Source: Clostridia bacterium
GTDB taxonomy: Bacteria; Bacillota; Clostridia; Peptostreptococcales; Anaerovoracaceae
Length of the DNA: 5,899 nucleotides
Reading direction: 5' to 3'
Assembly: GCA_900754805.1 (NCBI GenBank)
Contig: CAAEEE010000163.1
Location: forward strand, 1-5,899
The notes below the pieces were generated by a model. The model saw only the letters and a list, made by a program, of their open reading frames with translations, was not told the DNA's origin and ran no database searches. Position 1 is the first letter of the stretch, and each line of letters starts with the position of its first letter. A program made the position numbers and the translations under genes. This document shows, piece by piece, positions 1 to 5,899 of the stretch.

Positions 1-498
<498 letters not shown>

Positions 499-546
499 TT
501 ACCTCCTAAACCGTTTCTAAAATCTATTATGCATTATGATTGCACG

Positions 547-585
547 GAATCCATGAATCGGCAACACCCACCAATCCATGGATTC
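547..585 (-). repeat. Inverted repeat (9-bp arms, 21-nt loop) between pgk and the second gap
   Basis: Arms GAATCCATG (547-555) and CATGGATTC (577-585) are perfectly complementary and separated by 21 bases. The right arm lies within a perfect 12-bp palindrome, AATCCATGGATT (573-584), so AATCCATG also occurs as a direct repeat at 548-555 and 573-580. In the minus-strand RNA the stem would begin 8 nt after the pgk stop codon. There is no T-run after it in the transcription direction, so it is unlikely to be an intrinsic terminator. A processing or stability stem-loop between cistrons, or a paired protein-binding site ahead of the second gap, are the likelier readings. The symmetry is seen directly; the role is inferred. 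Confidence 0.6.
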
Positions 586-593
586 TCAAATTC

Positions 594-1778
594 CTATTTA
601 TCTTGAATAACCGCTATGCCCGGAAGCACCTTGCCCTCCAGGAATTCCAAGGAAGCTCCGCCGCCTGTGGAAATATGCGTCATCTTGTCTTTGAGACCAA
701 ACTGCTCGCATGCAGCCGCAGAATCACCTCCGCCGATAATTGTCACCGCATCAGATTGTGCAAGAGCCTCGGCAATCTGCTTCGTTCCGTTCTCAAAGTT
801 CGGCATTTCGAATACGCCCATCGGGCCGTTCCATACAACCGTCTTTGCATTCTTCACCGCTTCGGTAAACAGCTTCACGGATTCAGGTCCGATATCCATT
901 CCCATCCTGTCTTTCGGCATGTTTTCCTTTGCATATACAGCAAATTCTGTATCATTTTTAAATTCCCTTGCGCATACCGCATCAACCGGCAAAAGGATTT
1001 TCACTCCTGTTTTCTCTGCTTCCTCCAGAAGTTCCCTTGCAAGTTCAATGTTGTCCGCGTCCAGAATCGAAGTTCCGATTTCATATCCCTGCGCCTTGAA
1101 AAAGGTGTAAGCCATTCCGCCGCCGATGATAAGAGAATCGACTTTCTTAAGCAGGTTCTTGATTACCGGAATCTTGTCGCCGACTTTCGCGCCGCCCATG
1201 ATTGCCACGAACGGACGAGCCGGATTTTCGAGCGCGTCTCCGAGGAATTTTACTTCTTTTTCAATCAGAAAGCCCGAAACACATGGAAGATAATCCGCGA
1301 TTCCCGCTGTGGACGCATGGGCACGGTGAGCTGTTCCGAAAGCATCGTTTACAAAAATATCTCCAAGGGATGCCAGTTCCTTCGCAAAATCCGCACCGTT
1401 CTTGGTTTCTTCTTTACGGAATCTGACATTTTCAAGAAGCATAACTTCGCCGTCTTTGAGTGCGTCTGCTGCCTCTTTCACCTTTTCATCAACCACGAGA
1501 CCGGATGCCGCGAAAATAACTTTTTCTCCGAGAAGCTCGGTCAGTCTTTCCGCAACCGGTGCGAGCGTAAATTCCTTCTTCGGTTCGCCCTCCGGTCTTC
1601 CGAGGTGGGACATCAGTATCACCCTTGCTCCGTGTTCTCTCAAATAGTTGATGGTCGGAAGTGCCGAAACGATACGGATGTCATCTGTGATTCTGCCCTC
1701 TCTGAGCGGTACATTGAAATCGCATCTTACGAGCACTCTTTTGCCTTTTACTTCAATATCTTTGATTGTTTTTTTCAT
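594..1778 (-). CDS. pgk: Phosphoglycerate kinase
   Basis: Glycolytic kinase of 394 residues, the normal bacterial length, converting 1,3-bisphosphoglycerate plus ADP to 3-phosphoglycerate plus ATP in the cytoplasm. The N-terminal, substrate-binding domain shows RCDFNVPL (18-25), SHLGRPEG (57-64), LENVRF (115-120) and [14 protein letters not shown] (144-157). The hinge region holds GGAKVGDKI (195-203), where many family members have Ser instead of Gly after AKV. The C-terminal nucleotide domain has WNGPMGVFE (316-324), the phosphate loop GGGDSAA (349-355) and [14 protein letters not shown] (370-383). The ATG at 1776-1778 follows AGGAG (1786-1790) at good spacing, and the stop is TAG at 594-596. 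It lies 47 bp downstream of gap with no terminator between them, which supports one operon. A long open frame on the opposite strand is a codon-bias shadow. Nothing suggests truncation or frameshift. Confidence 0.98.
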   Translation of the reverse strand: MKKTIKDIEVKGKRVLVRCDFNVPLREGRITDDIRIVSALPTINYLREHGARVILMSHLGRPEGEPKKEFTLAPVAERLTELLGEKVIFAASGLVVDEKVKEAADALKDGEVMLLENVRFRKEETKNGADFAKELASLGDIFVNDAFGTAHRAHASTAGIADYLPCVSGFLIEKEVKFLGDALENPARPFVAIMGGAKVGDKIPVIKNLLKKVDSLIIGGGMAYTFFKAQGYEIGTSILDADNIELARELLEEAEKTGVKILLPVDAVCAREFKNDTEFAVYAKENMPKDRMGMDIGPESVKLFTEAVKNAKTVVWNGPMGVFEMPNFENGTKQIAEALAQSDAVTIIGGGDSAAACEQFGLKDKMTHISTGGGASLEFLEGKVLPGIAVIQDK

Positions 1779-1825
1779 AATTGTTCTCCTCTTAAATAAT
1801 TTCTTTATGTATCTATTCTCGAGGA

Positions 1826-2842
1826 TTATTTGCAGTCTACTTCGTGCATATGCTTCAGCATGTTCAGCAGATTGCTGGAATATCCAAATTCATTGTCATA
1901 GTATGCGATGAGCTTGAAGAAATGGTCGTTCAGCTCGATTGTTTGTCTGGAGTCAAAAATGGATGTGCAAGGGTCTCCAACGAAATCGCCGGAAACAACT
2001 TCATCATCTACATATTCCAAAACACCCTTGAGGTAGGTTTCGGAAGCTTCTTTGATTCTCTGTCTGAGTTCAGGTCCGCTTGTCGGTGTGTTGAGAACAA
2101 CATTCACGTCGATAACGGAAACATCCGCTGTCGGAACTCTGTATGAAATACCTGTCATTTTGCCTTTAAGAGAAGGAATTACAAGACCGACTGCCTTTGC
2201 TGCGCCTGTCGTTGACGGAATCACATTGCCGAATACGCTGCGTCCGGTTCTCCAGTCCTTAAGCGACTTTGCGTCGACAACCTTCTGTTTCGCTGTTGCT
2301 GCGTGAATCGTGGACATGAGACCTTCTTTAATTCCGTAATTGTCTTCAATAACCTTCATCAGCGGAGCGAGACAGTTCGTAGTACAGGATGCGTTGGAAA
2401 CAACTTTCATGTCGGAATTATATTCATTATGGTTTACGCCGTATACGAATGTCGGGGTATCCTTATCCTTAGCAGGTGCGGAAATGATGACATGCTTTGC
2501 GCCGGCTTCGATATGATCCATCGCTTTTTCCGTTGTTACATATGCACCGGTACAGTCGATTACGTAATCAACACCTGCTTCTTTCCACGGAATTTCGGAT
2601 GCGTCTGAGAATGAATACACATCCACGTGTTTTCCGTCAATAAAAATTCCCGACTGATCATGGTCAAGACTCTTTGGAAATCTTCCGAAAATCGTATCGT
2701 ACTTAAGCATGTAAACCATGTATTCAAGGTCTGCGTTTCTCAAGTTGATTGCTCTGATCTCAATTTCCGGCATATCCATAGCTGCGCGGATTACCACCCT
2801 GCCGATTCTGCCAAAACCGTTAATACCTACTCTAATCGCCAT
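1826..2842 (-). CDS. gap: Glyceraldehyde-3-phosphate dehydrogenase, first copy, with atypical cofactor site
   Basis: Complete type I GAPDH of 338 residues, a usual length. The NAD(P)-binding fingerprint [10 protein letters not shown] is at 6-15. Catalytic Cys153 lies in SCTTNC (152-157), the partner His180 in TIHAATAKQ (178-186), the S-loop around KDWRTGR (195-201), [11 protein letters not shown] at 208-218, and YDNEFGYS near the C-terminus. The position after AIN that normally carries the adenosine-ribose-binding Asp is instead Leu34-Arg35-Asn36. Loss of that Asp is associated in the family with NADP acceptance (Bacillus subtilis GapB is the model I recall), so dual or NADP specificity is plausible but unproven. 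The 16-residue spacing between AIN and LKYD, and the DWRxGR S-loop, resemble eukaryotic and Escherichia coli-type GAPDH more than the second copy here, hinting at a different ancestry. The ATG (2840-2842) has AGGAGG at 2849-2854. The gene starts 61 bp after rpoN ends and leads into pgk. Confidence 0.97.
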   Translation of the reverse strand: MAIRVGINGFGRIGRVVIRAAMDMPEIEIRAINLRNADLEYMVYMLKYDTIFGRFPKSLDHDQSGIFIDGKHVDVYSFSDASEIPWKEAGVDYVIDCTGAYVTTEKAMDHIEAGAKHVIISAPAKDKDTPTFVYGVNHNEYNSDMKVVSNASCTTNCLAPLMKVIEDNYGIKEGLMSTIHAATAKQKVVDAKSLKDWRTGRSVFGNVIPSTTGAAKAVGLVIPSLKGKMTGISYRVPTADVSVIDVNVVLNTPTSGPELRQRIKEASETYLKGVLEYVDDEVVSGDFVGDPCTSIFDSRQTIELNDHFFKLIAYYDNEFGYSSNLLNMLKHMHEVDCK

Positions 2843-2903
2843 TTTTTTCCTCCTAAAACATGCATAATGACAATGCTTCTATTTATATTGTTTATTATGT
2901 ATT

Positions 2904-4319
2904 TTAATATCTTCTTCGTTTCGATGAAGATAAGATATTCATGCCCTCTCTGTACTTTGCCACCGTACGACGTGAAATTTCAATGCCTTTCCGGCTGAGA
3001 ATTTCTACCATTTCCTGATCGCTGTATGGTTTTTTCGGGTCTTCGCTTTCCACGATTTCCTTGATGAAGGTCTTAATGCTGTTGGATGACATACCCTCGC
3101 CGCTTCCGCCTGTCACACCGCTTGAGAAAAAGTATTTAATCTCAAAAACACCGCGCGGGGTCTGCATGTATTTTCCGTTTATTGAGCGGCTGACCGTAGA
3201 TTCGTGAATATTCAATGCTTCCGCTACCTGCTTCAGCGTAAGGGTCTTTAAGTATTTCGGTCCCTTGTCCAAAAACTCTTTCTGATGTTCCACAACTGCC
3301 GCTACAACATTATAAATTGTCTGCCGTCTCTGCTCGATGCTCTTAATCAGCCAAAGTGCGGAATTGTATTTTTCGTTCAAATACTTTGAAAGCTCTGCGT
3401 CTTCCGTTGCCCGCTTTGCAAGGCTCATATAGTAGGAGCTTACCATCAGACGCGGAATCGTAGTCTCATTAGTGACAATCTGGTATTCTCCGTCGACCTT
3501 TTCGACAATTACATCCGGAACGACATATTTTACGCTTTCGCCCGAGGAAAACCTTCTGCCCGGCTTCGGTTCCAGTGTCCTGATTAAATCCGTAATCATC
3601 TGTACCTGTGCCACCGTCAGTCCGGTTTCCTTGGAAACTTTGCCCAGTTTATTTTCTCCAATATCCGCCAAATGATGTAAAATAATATATTCGACGGAAT
3701 CTTCCAAAAGTCCTTTTGAGGCAAGTTGTATAATTAGGCATTCTTCCAGTGTTCTGGCGCCGACTCCGGCAGGCTCGAAGGTCTGAATCACATCCAGAAT
3801 CTTTTCCACATTCGCCTCGCTGACTTTAAAAGTCTTCGCTACCTGTGAAAGTTCCACGGTAAGATACCCGTTTTCATCGATGGACTCGACCATATATCTG
3901 CCGATTTTTATATCATTTCCTTTTAATTTGGAAAAAGTAAGCTGCAGCAGCAGATAGTCCTCAAGAGTCTCTTCCTTGCTCACGAACTGTTCAAATGTCG
4001 GTTCATCATTTTCCTTACGGTGTTCCCACTGTCGGTAGCTGATATCGTCATACTCTGCTTCTTTCACTTTTTCGCGCAAATCAAAATCAGCTTCCTCCGC
4101 TTCCTTTTTATCCATGGACTCAGATTTGGAAACCTCCTGCTCCCGTCTTTCTTCTGCAGTCGAGTCATACTCCAGCACAGGGTTCTGCATAAGTTCGTCC
4201 TGCACGAAAGTTTCCAGTTCCTGCGAATTAAACTGCAAAATCTGAATTGCCTGAATCAATTCCGGCGTCATCGTCAGTTTTTGAGACTGCTCAATTGTTA
4301 AATCATAACCAAGTTTCAC
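2904..4319 (-). CDS. rpoN: RNA polymerase sigma-54 factor (RpoN/SigL)
   Basis: Alternative sigma factor that directs RNA polymerase to -24/-12 promoters, where AAA+ enhancer-binding activators are needed for open complex formation. Its 471 residues match the family. Gln- and Leu-rich Region I spans about 7-50 (QSQKLTMTPELIQAIQILQF at 11-30, MQNPVLEY at 44-51). An acidic, low-complexity Region II follows at about 52-112. The core-binding domain includes TFEPAGVGARTLEECL (180-195), and a DNA-binding helix-turn-helix lies near 361-382 (TLKQVAEALNIHESTVSRS). The RpoN box at 449-458 reads SRRTVAKYRE, one residue from the classical ARRTVAKYRE. The start is GTG (4317-4319), chosen because AGAGGT at 4326-4331 sits 6 nt upstream and the product begins exactly like other RpoN proteins. 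It has its own strong promoter and a repeat-containing leader. No enhancer-binding protein gene is in the window. In clostridia sigL often lies beside cggR-gap-pgk; here gap follows directly. Confidence 0.97.
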   Translation of the reverse strand: MKLGYDLTIEQSQKLTMTPELIQAIQILQFNSQELETFVQDELMQNPVLEYDSTAEERREQEVSKSESMDKKEAEEADFDLREKVKEAEYDDISYRQWEHRKENDEPTFEQFVSKEETLEDYLLLQLTFSKLKGNDIKIGRYMVESIDENGYLTVELSQVAKTFKVSEANVEKILDVIQTFEPAGVGARTLEECLIIQLASKGLLEDSVEYIILHHLADIGENKLGKVSKETGLTVAQVQMITDLIRTLEPKPGRRFSSGESVKYVVPDVIVEKVDGEYQIVTNETTIPRLMVSSYYMSLAKRATEDAELSKYLNEKYNSALWLIKSIEQRRQTIYNVVAAVVEHQKEFLDKGPKYLKTLTLKQVAEALNIHESTVSRSINGKYMQTPRGVFEIKYFFSSGVTGGSGEGMSSNSIKTFIKEIVESEDPKKPYSDQEMVEILSRKGIEISRRTVAKYREGMNILSSSKRRRY

Positions 4320-4343
4320 CTATACACCTCTGACTAAATACAT
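4320..4343 (-). other. Possible 7-codon upstream ORF in the rpoN leader
   Basis: Minus-strand ATG at 4341-4343 opens a frame encoding MYLVRGV and stops with TAG at 4320-4322, directly adjacent to the rpoN GTG (4317-4319). It lies downstream of the predicted transcription start and contains the rpoN ribosome binding site. Only A-rich sequence, with no clear Shine-Dalgarno, precedes its ATG, so translation is doubtful. If translated, it could couple to or occlude rpoN initiation. Confidence 0.25.
4326..4331 (-). promoter_or_regulatory. Ribosome binding site deciding the GTG start of rpoN
   Basis: AGAGGT on the minus strand, with 6 nt between it and the GTG at 4317-4319. The nearest upstream in-frame alternatives lack a site, and this start gives the canonical RpoN N-terminus (MKLGYDLT). 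The site lies inside a 7-codon upstream ORF that stops next to the GTG. Confidence 0.75.
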
Positions 4344-4386
4344 CTTTTTTTACATCTTTTTTTACATCTTTTTTTACATCTTTTTT
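4340..4386 (-). repeat. 12-bp tandem repeat, four units, in the rpoN leader
   Basis: Units ACATCTTTTTTT (plus strand) occupy 4340-4351, 4352-4363 and 4364-4375; a fourth at 4376-4386 is one T shorter. On the transcribed (minus) strand each unit reads as an A7 (or A6) tract followed by GATGT. The array lies between the predicted rpoN transcription start (about 4404) and the GTG start, so it should be in the mRNA leader. In the RNA, three units place AUG directly before UAA. Perfect identity suggests recent expansion by slipped-strand replication. Confidence 0.9.
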
Positions 4387-4410
4387 GATAATTACATTTC
4401 TTATGCAAAT

Positions 4411-4439
4411 ATTATACCAAAATTTTTCTTCTATTTCAA
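4411..4439 (-). promoter_or_regulatory. SigA-type promoter of rpoN
   Basis: On the minus strand, -35 TTGAAA (4434-4439), a 17-bp spacer (4417-4433) and -10 TATAAT (4411-4416), with five of six and six of six matches to consensus. Initiation would fall near 4404, giving a leader of about 85 nt. The -35 hexamer is exactly the last two sense codons (Leu-Lys) of trmL, and the trmL stop codon is in the spacer. Confidence 0.85.
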
Positions 4440-4907
4440 GCCCGGGAAACCTAATTGTCTGAGAGCCTCGAATAAAATGATATTTGCCGAGTTCGCAAGA
4501 TTAAAAGAACGCAGCCGTGTATCCGCACTCATAGGAATGCGAATTGCGTTTTCTGCGTGCTCTGCGATGAATTCTCGCGGGAGTCCCGCTGTTTCTTTTC
4601 CAAACAAAAACATATCCTCATCCTGATATGCATGCTCTGTATAAATATGTCCGCCTTTTGTCGTTGCAAGAAACAAACGATGCGTCCCGTCTCCGTATTC
4701 CTGCATGAACTCATCAAGGCTTTCATGCACCTTTAGCTTTACGAACGGCCAGTAATCCAGCCCCGCCCGTCTCAGGCTCTTATCGTCTATTTTAAAACCC
4801 AGCGGTTTTACCAAATGTAAAACGGTTCCGGTTGCCGCGCAGGTTCTTGCGATATTCCCCGTATTCGGCGGTATTTCCGGTTCCACGAAAACAATATGTA
4901 ATGCCAT
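4431..4907 (-). CDS. trmL: tRNA (cytidine/uridine-34 2'-O)-methyltransferase TrmL
   Basis: SPOUT-family methyltransferase (YibK/TrmL) that uses S-adenosylmethionine to 2'-O-methylate the wobble nucleotide 34 of leucine tRNAs; it acts as a dimer in the cytoplasm. The 158 residues match the short, single-domain TrmL length (about 157 in E. coli), with no extra RNA-binding domain as in TrmH. The three SPOUT motifs are visible: PEIPPNTGNIARTC (10-23), FGKETAGLP (102-110), and IPM with RSFNLANSANI (124-126, 133-143) forming the cofactor-binding trefoil knot. The frame extends upstream to a TTG at 4938-4940. I chose the ATG at 4905-4907 because AGAGG (4914-4918) sits 6 nt before it and the family begins here, whereas the 11 extra residues would be encoded by the ribosome binding site region. 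The 3' end overlaps the rpoN promoter. No terminator follows, so read-through into rpoN is possible. It is divergent from hom. Confidence 0.95.
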   Translation of the reverse strand: MALHIVFVEPEIPPNTGNIARTCAATGTVLHLVKPLGFKIDDKSLRRAGLDYWPFVKLKVHESLDEFMQEYGDGTHRLFLATTKGGHIYTEHAYQDEDMFLFGKETAGLPREFIAEHAENAIRIPMSADTRLRSFNLANSANIILFEALRQLGFPGLK

Positions 4908-4913
4908 TTTCTT

Positions 4914-4918
4914 CCTCT
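4914..4918 (-). promoter_or_regulatory. Ribosome binding site deciding the trmL start
   Basis: AGAGG on the minus strand, 6 nt upstream of the ATG at 4905-4907. It favours this start over the in-frame TTG at 4938-4940, which would place the site inside the coding region. Confidence 0.8.
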
Positions 4919-4959
4919 TTTCTGTGTTTTCTTTCCTCAAAACTATTTACCCTTAAACT

Positions 4960-4968
4960 ATCATATCA
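4960..4968 (-). promoter_or_regulatory. Probable extended -10 promoter of trmL
   Basis: Minus-strand TGATATGAT contains -10 TATGAT (4960-4965) with the upstream TG of an extended -10. The region expected for a -35 (about 4983-4988) reads CTTTCT and is weak. Initiation near 4953 would give a leader of about 46 nt. This is the best candidate in the gap, but not a strong one. Confidence 0.45.
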
Positions 4969-4985
4969 AAAATTTCAAAAAAAGA

Positions 4986-5014
4986 AAGACAAAATCGACG
5001 AAATGTTATATAAT
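4986..5014 (+). promoter_or_regulatory. SigA-type promoter of hom
   Basis: -10 TATAAT (5009-5014) matches consensus, with a 17-bp spacer to AAGACA (4986-4991), which matches the last four positions of TTGACA. Initiation near 5021 would leave about 29 nt of leader, too short for a riboswitch or T-box. A strong GGAGG ribosome binding site lies at 5038-5042. Confidence 0.65.
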
Positions 5015-5049
5015 TCTCTCATTGCTATATTTTGTACGGAGGAAAACAT

Positions 5050-5899
5050 ATGAAAAAAATGAAAGTCGGCATTCTGGGATTCGGCACGGTCGGCGGCGGA
5101 ACATACGAAATTCTGACAAAGAACCATGATCTCATTCAAAGCCGCACGGGAGTCTCCATCGAGGTTGTGAAGGTTTTGAAGAGAAAACCTGCTTCCCCTG
5201 CGTATCTGTTTACGAATGACCCGGACGAAATCCTCAATGACCCGGATATTGATTTGGTTGTGGAAGTATTAGGCGGAATTGAGCCTGCTTCTTCTTTTAT
5301 GCTGAAAGCATTAAACAACGGCAAGCATGTCATAACCGCAAACAAGGCTGCGGTTGCTGCAAACTACGAAGCACTCACCGAAGCTGCGAAAAAAAATCAG
5401 GTAAAATTCCTGTTTGAAGCCAGCGTCGGCGGCGGAATCCCGGTTCTGACCGCGATTCAAAATCCGCTTCAGGGAAACAGCTTCCTTGAGGTTATGGGCA
5501 TCGTAAACGGAACCACCAATTATATTTTAACGAAAATGACGGAAGACGGTACAAGCTATGCAGATGTACTGCAGGATGCACAGGAAAAAGGCTTCGCGGA
5601 AGCTGACCCGACCGCTGACGTGGAAGGTCTGGACGCAGCAAACAAGCTTTCGATTCTGATTGCACTTCTCTTTGATAAATATATCGCGCCTTCTGACATT
5701 CCGACCACCGGTATTTCGAAAATCACAGCAGATGACATCAAGGCCGCGGCTTCCGAGGGCTGTAAAATCAAGCTGATTGCGCATGCTTATCTTGAAGACG
5801 GCCAGGTGAAGGCAAGCGTAGCACCGGAGAAGCTCCCACTCTCTCACCCGCTCAGCGGCGTAAGCAACGAGTTTAACGCAGTATACATCACCGGGGACA
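5050..5899 (+). CDS. hom: Homoserine dehydrogenase (partial, C-terminus beyond the right edge)
   Basis: NAD(P)H-dependent reduction of aspartate-4-semialdehyde to homoserine, the branch point to threonine and methionine, in the cytoplasm. 283 codons are present and the frame is still open at the edge. The Rossmann glycine loop is at 7-17 (GILGFGTVGGG), followed by EVLGGIEPA (72-80) and TANKAAVA (96-103), with Lys99 conserved. The catalytic domain carries FEASVGGGIPV (122-132), GIVNGTTNYIL (150-160) and GFAEADPTADVEGLDAANKL (181-200). Glu184, Asp195 and Lys199 sit at the spacing of yeast Glu208, Asp219 and Lys223. There is no N-terminal aspartokinase domain, so this is the monofunctional form. 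A C-terminal ACT domain, common in Bacillota, would lie outside the window. The ATG at 5050 follows GGAGG (5038-5042) by 7 nt and is the first gene of its transcript. It is divergent from trmL with no functional link apparent. Confidence 0.97.
   Translation, partial: MKKMKVGILGFGTVGGGTYEILTKNHDLIQSRTGVSIEVVKVLKRKPASPAYLFTNDPDEILNDPDIDLVVEVLGGIEPASSFMLKALNNGKHVITANKAAVAANYEALTEAAKKNQVKFLFEASVGGGIPVLTAIQNPLQGNSFLEVMGIVNGTTNYILTKMTEDGTSYADVLQDAQEKGFAEADPTADVEGLDAANKLSILIALLFDKYIAPSDIPTTGISKITADDIKAAASEGCKIKLIAHAYLEDGQVKASVAPEKLPLSHPLSGVSNEFNAVYITGD

Noticed and set aside
560..575. Possible sigma-54 promoter (GG...TTGC) on the minus strand upstream of the second gap, tempting because rpoN is nearby
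   Set aside because: GG and GC are separated by 8 bases instead of the required 10, and TGGCAC is not matched.
547..585. Rho-independent terminator after pgk
   Set aside because: The stem is AT-rich with a 21-nt loop and no T-run follows in the transcription direction.
540..1799. 419-codon open frame on the plus strand, longer than pgk itself
   Set aside because: It lies antisense over the whole of pgk, has no recognisable domain, is rich in Cys, His, Phe and Arg in the manner of complement translations, and no ribosome binding site is evident. pgk on the other strand has every family motif.
2870..2910. SigA promoter directly ahead of the first gap (TATAAA or CATAAT boxes)
   Set aside because: AT-rich -10-like hexamers exist, but none has a convincing -35 at 16 to 18 bp.
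616..2998. Further plus-strand open frames of 74 to 164 codons across pgk, gap and the rpoN 3' end
   Set aside because: All are antisense shadows of well-supported genes, with composition typical of reversed coding DNA and no motifs.
4529..4726. 65-codon minus-strand frame inside trmL
   Set aside because: It is an out-of-frame overlap of trmL with no independent support.
4908..4940. N-terminal extension of trmL to a TTG start (11 extra residues)
   Set aside because: The extra codons are lysine-rich and contain the ribosome binding site for the ATG at 4905-4907. Family length and start fit the shorter form.
4908..5049. Riboswitch or T-box leader ahead of hom (threonine/methionine branch)
   Set aside because: The predicted leader is only about 29 nt and the whole gap is 142 bp with no stem-loop array or T-box sequence.
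5136..5847. Minus-strand open frames of 69, 71 and 106 codons opposite hom
   Set aside because: They are antisense to a strongly supported homoserine dehydrogenase and show no ribosome binding site or domain.

Overview
The window looks like a core chromosomal segment of a low-to-moderate GC anaerobic Bacillota, most likely a Clostridia (Lachnospiraceae-like). The reasons are strong AGGAGG-type ribosome binding sites, textbook SigA promoters, AT-rich intergenic DNA, a sigma-54 gene directly upstream of glycolytic genes, and a GAPDH fragment at the left edge of the kind common in Clostridia. I see no mobile element, CRISPR array, rRNA or tRNA. The taxonomic guess rests on recognising protein families, not on a search.

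Layout: five genes run on the minus strand and one on the plus strand. Read leftwards from about 4.9 kb, the minus-strand genes are trmL (tRNA nucleotide-34 2'-O-methyltransferase), rpoN (sigma-54), gap (GAPDH copy 1), pgk (phosphoglycerate kinase), and the N-terminal 165 codons of a second, clearly different gap gene cut by the left edge. Divergent from trmL, on the plus strand, is hom (homoserine dehydrogenase), cut by the right edge. The 142-bp gap between trmL and hom carries back-to-back promoters. Most of the remaining DNA is short leaders and spacers, and no stretch over 300 bases lacks a gene.

How the genes work together: gap and pgk encode consecutive glycolytic steps, from glyceraldehyde-3-phosphate to 1,3-bisphosphoglycerate to 3-phosphoglycerate plus ATP. 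They lie 47 bp apart, are probably co-transcribed, and are followed after 98 bp by the second gap. The two GAPDHs differ at the residues that choose NAD or NADP. The downstream copy keeps the usual Asp, while the upstream copy has Leu-Arg, so they may serve different redox or directional roles. rpoN next to gap resembles the clostridial sigL-cggR-gap-pgk neighbourhood, but the repressor gene cggR is absent here. hom starts the threonine/methionine branch of aspartate metabolism and is functionally unrelated.

The parts most worth a second look are non-coding. The predicted rpoN mRNA leader contains a perfect 12-bp tandem repeat, which sets out a series of AUG-UAA start-stop pairs and ends in a 7-codon upstream ORF abutting the GTG start of rpoN. 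A 9-bp inverted repeat without a U-tract sits between pgk and the second gap. No clearly new multi-gene system is visible. The region is mostly housekeeping, with an unusual GAPDH pair and an unusual rpoN leader.
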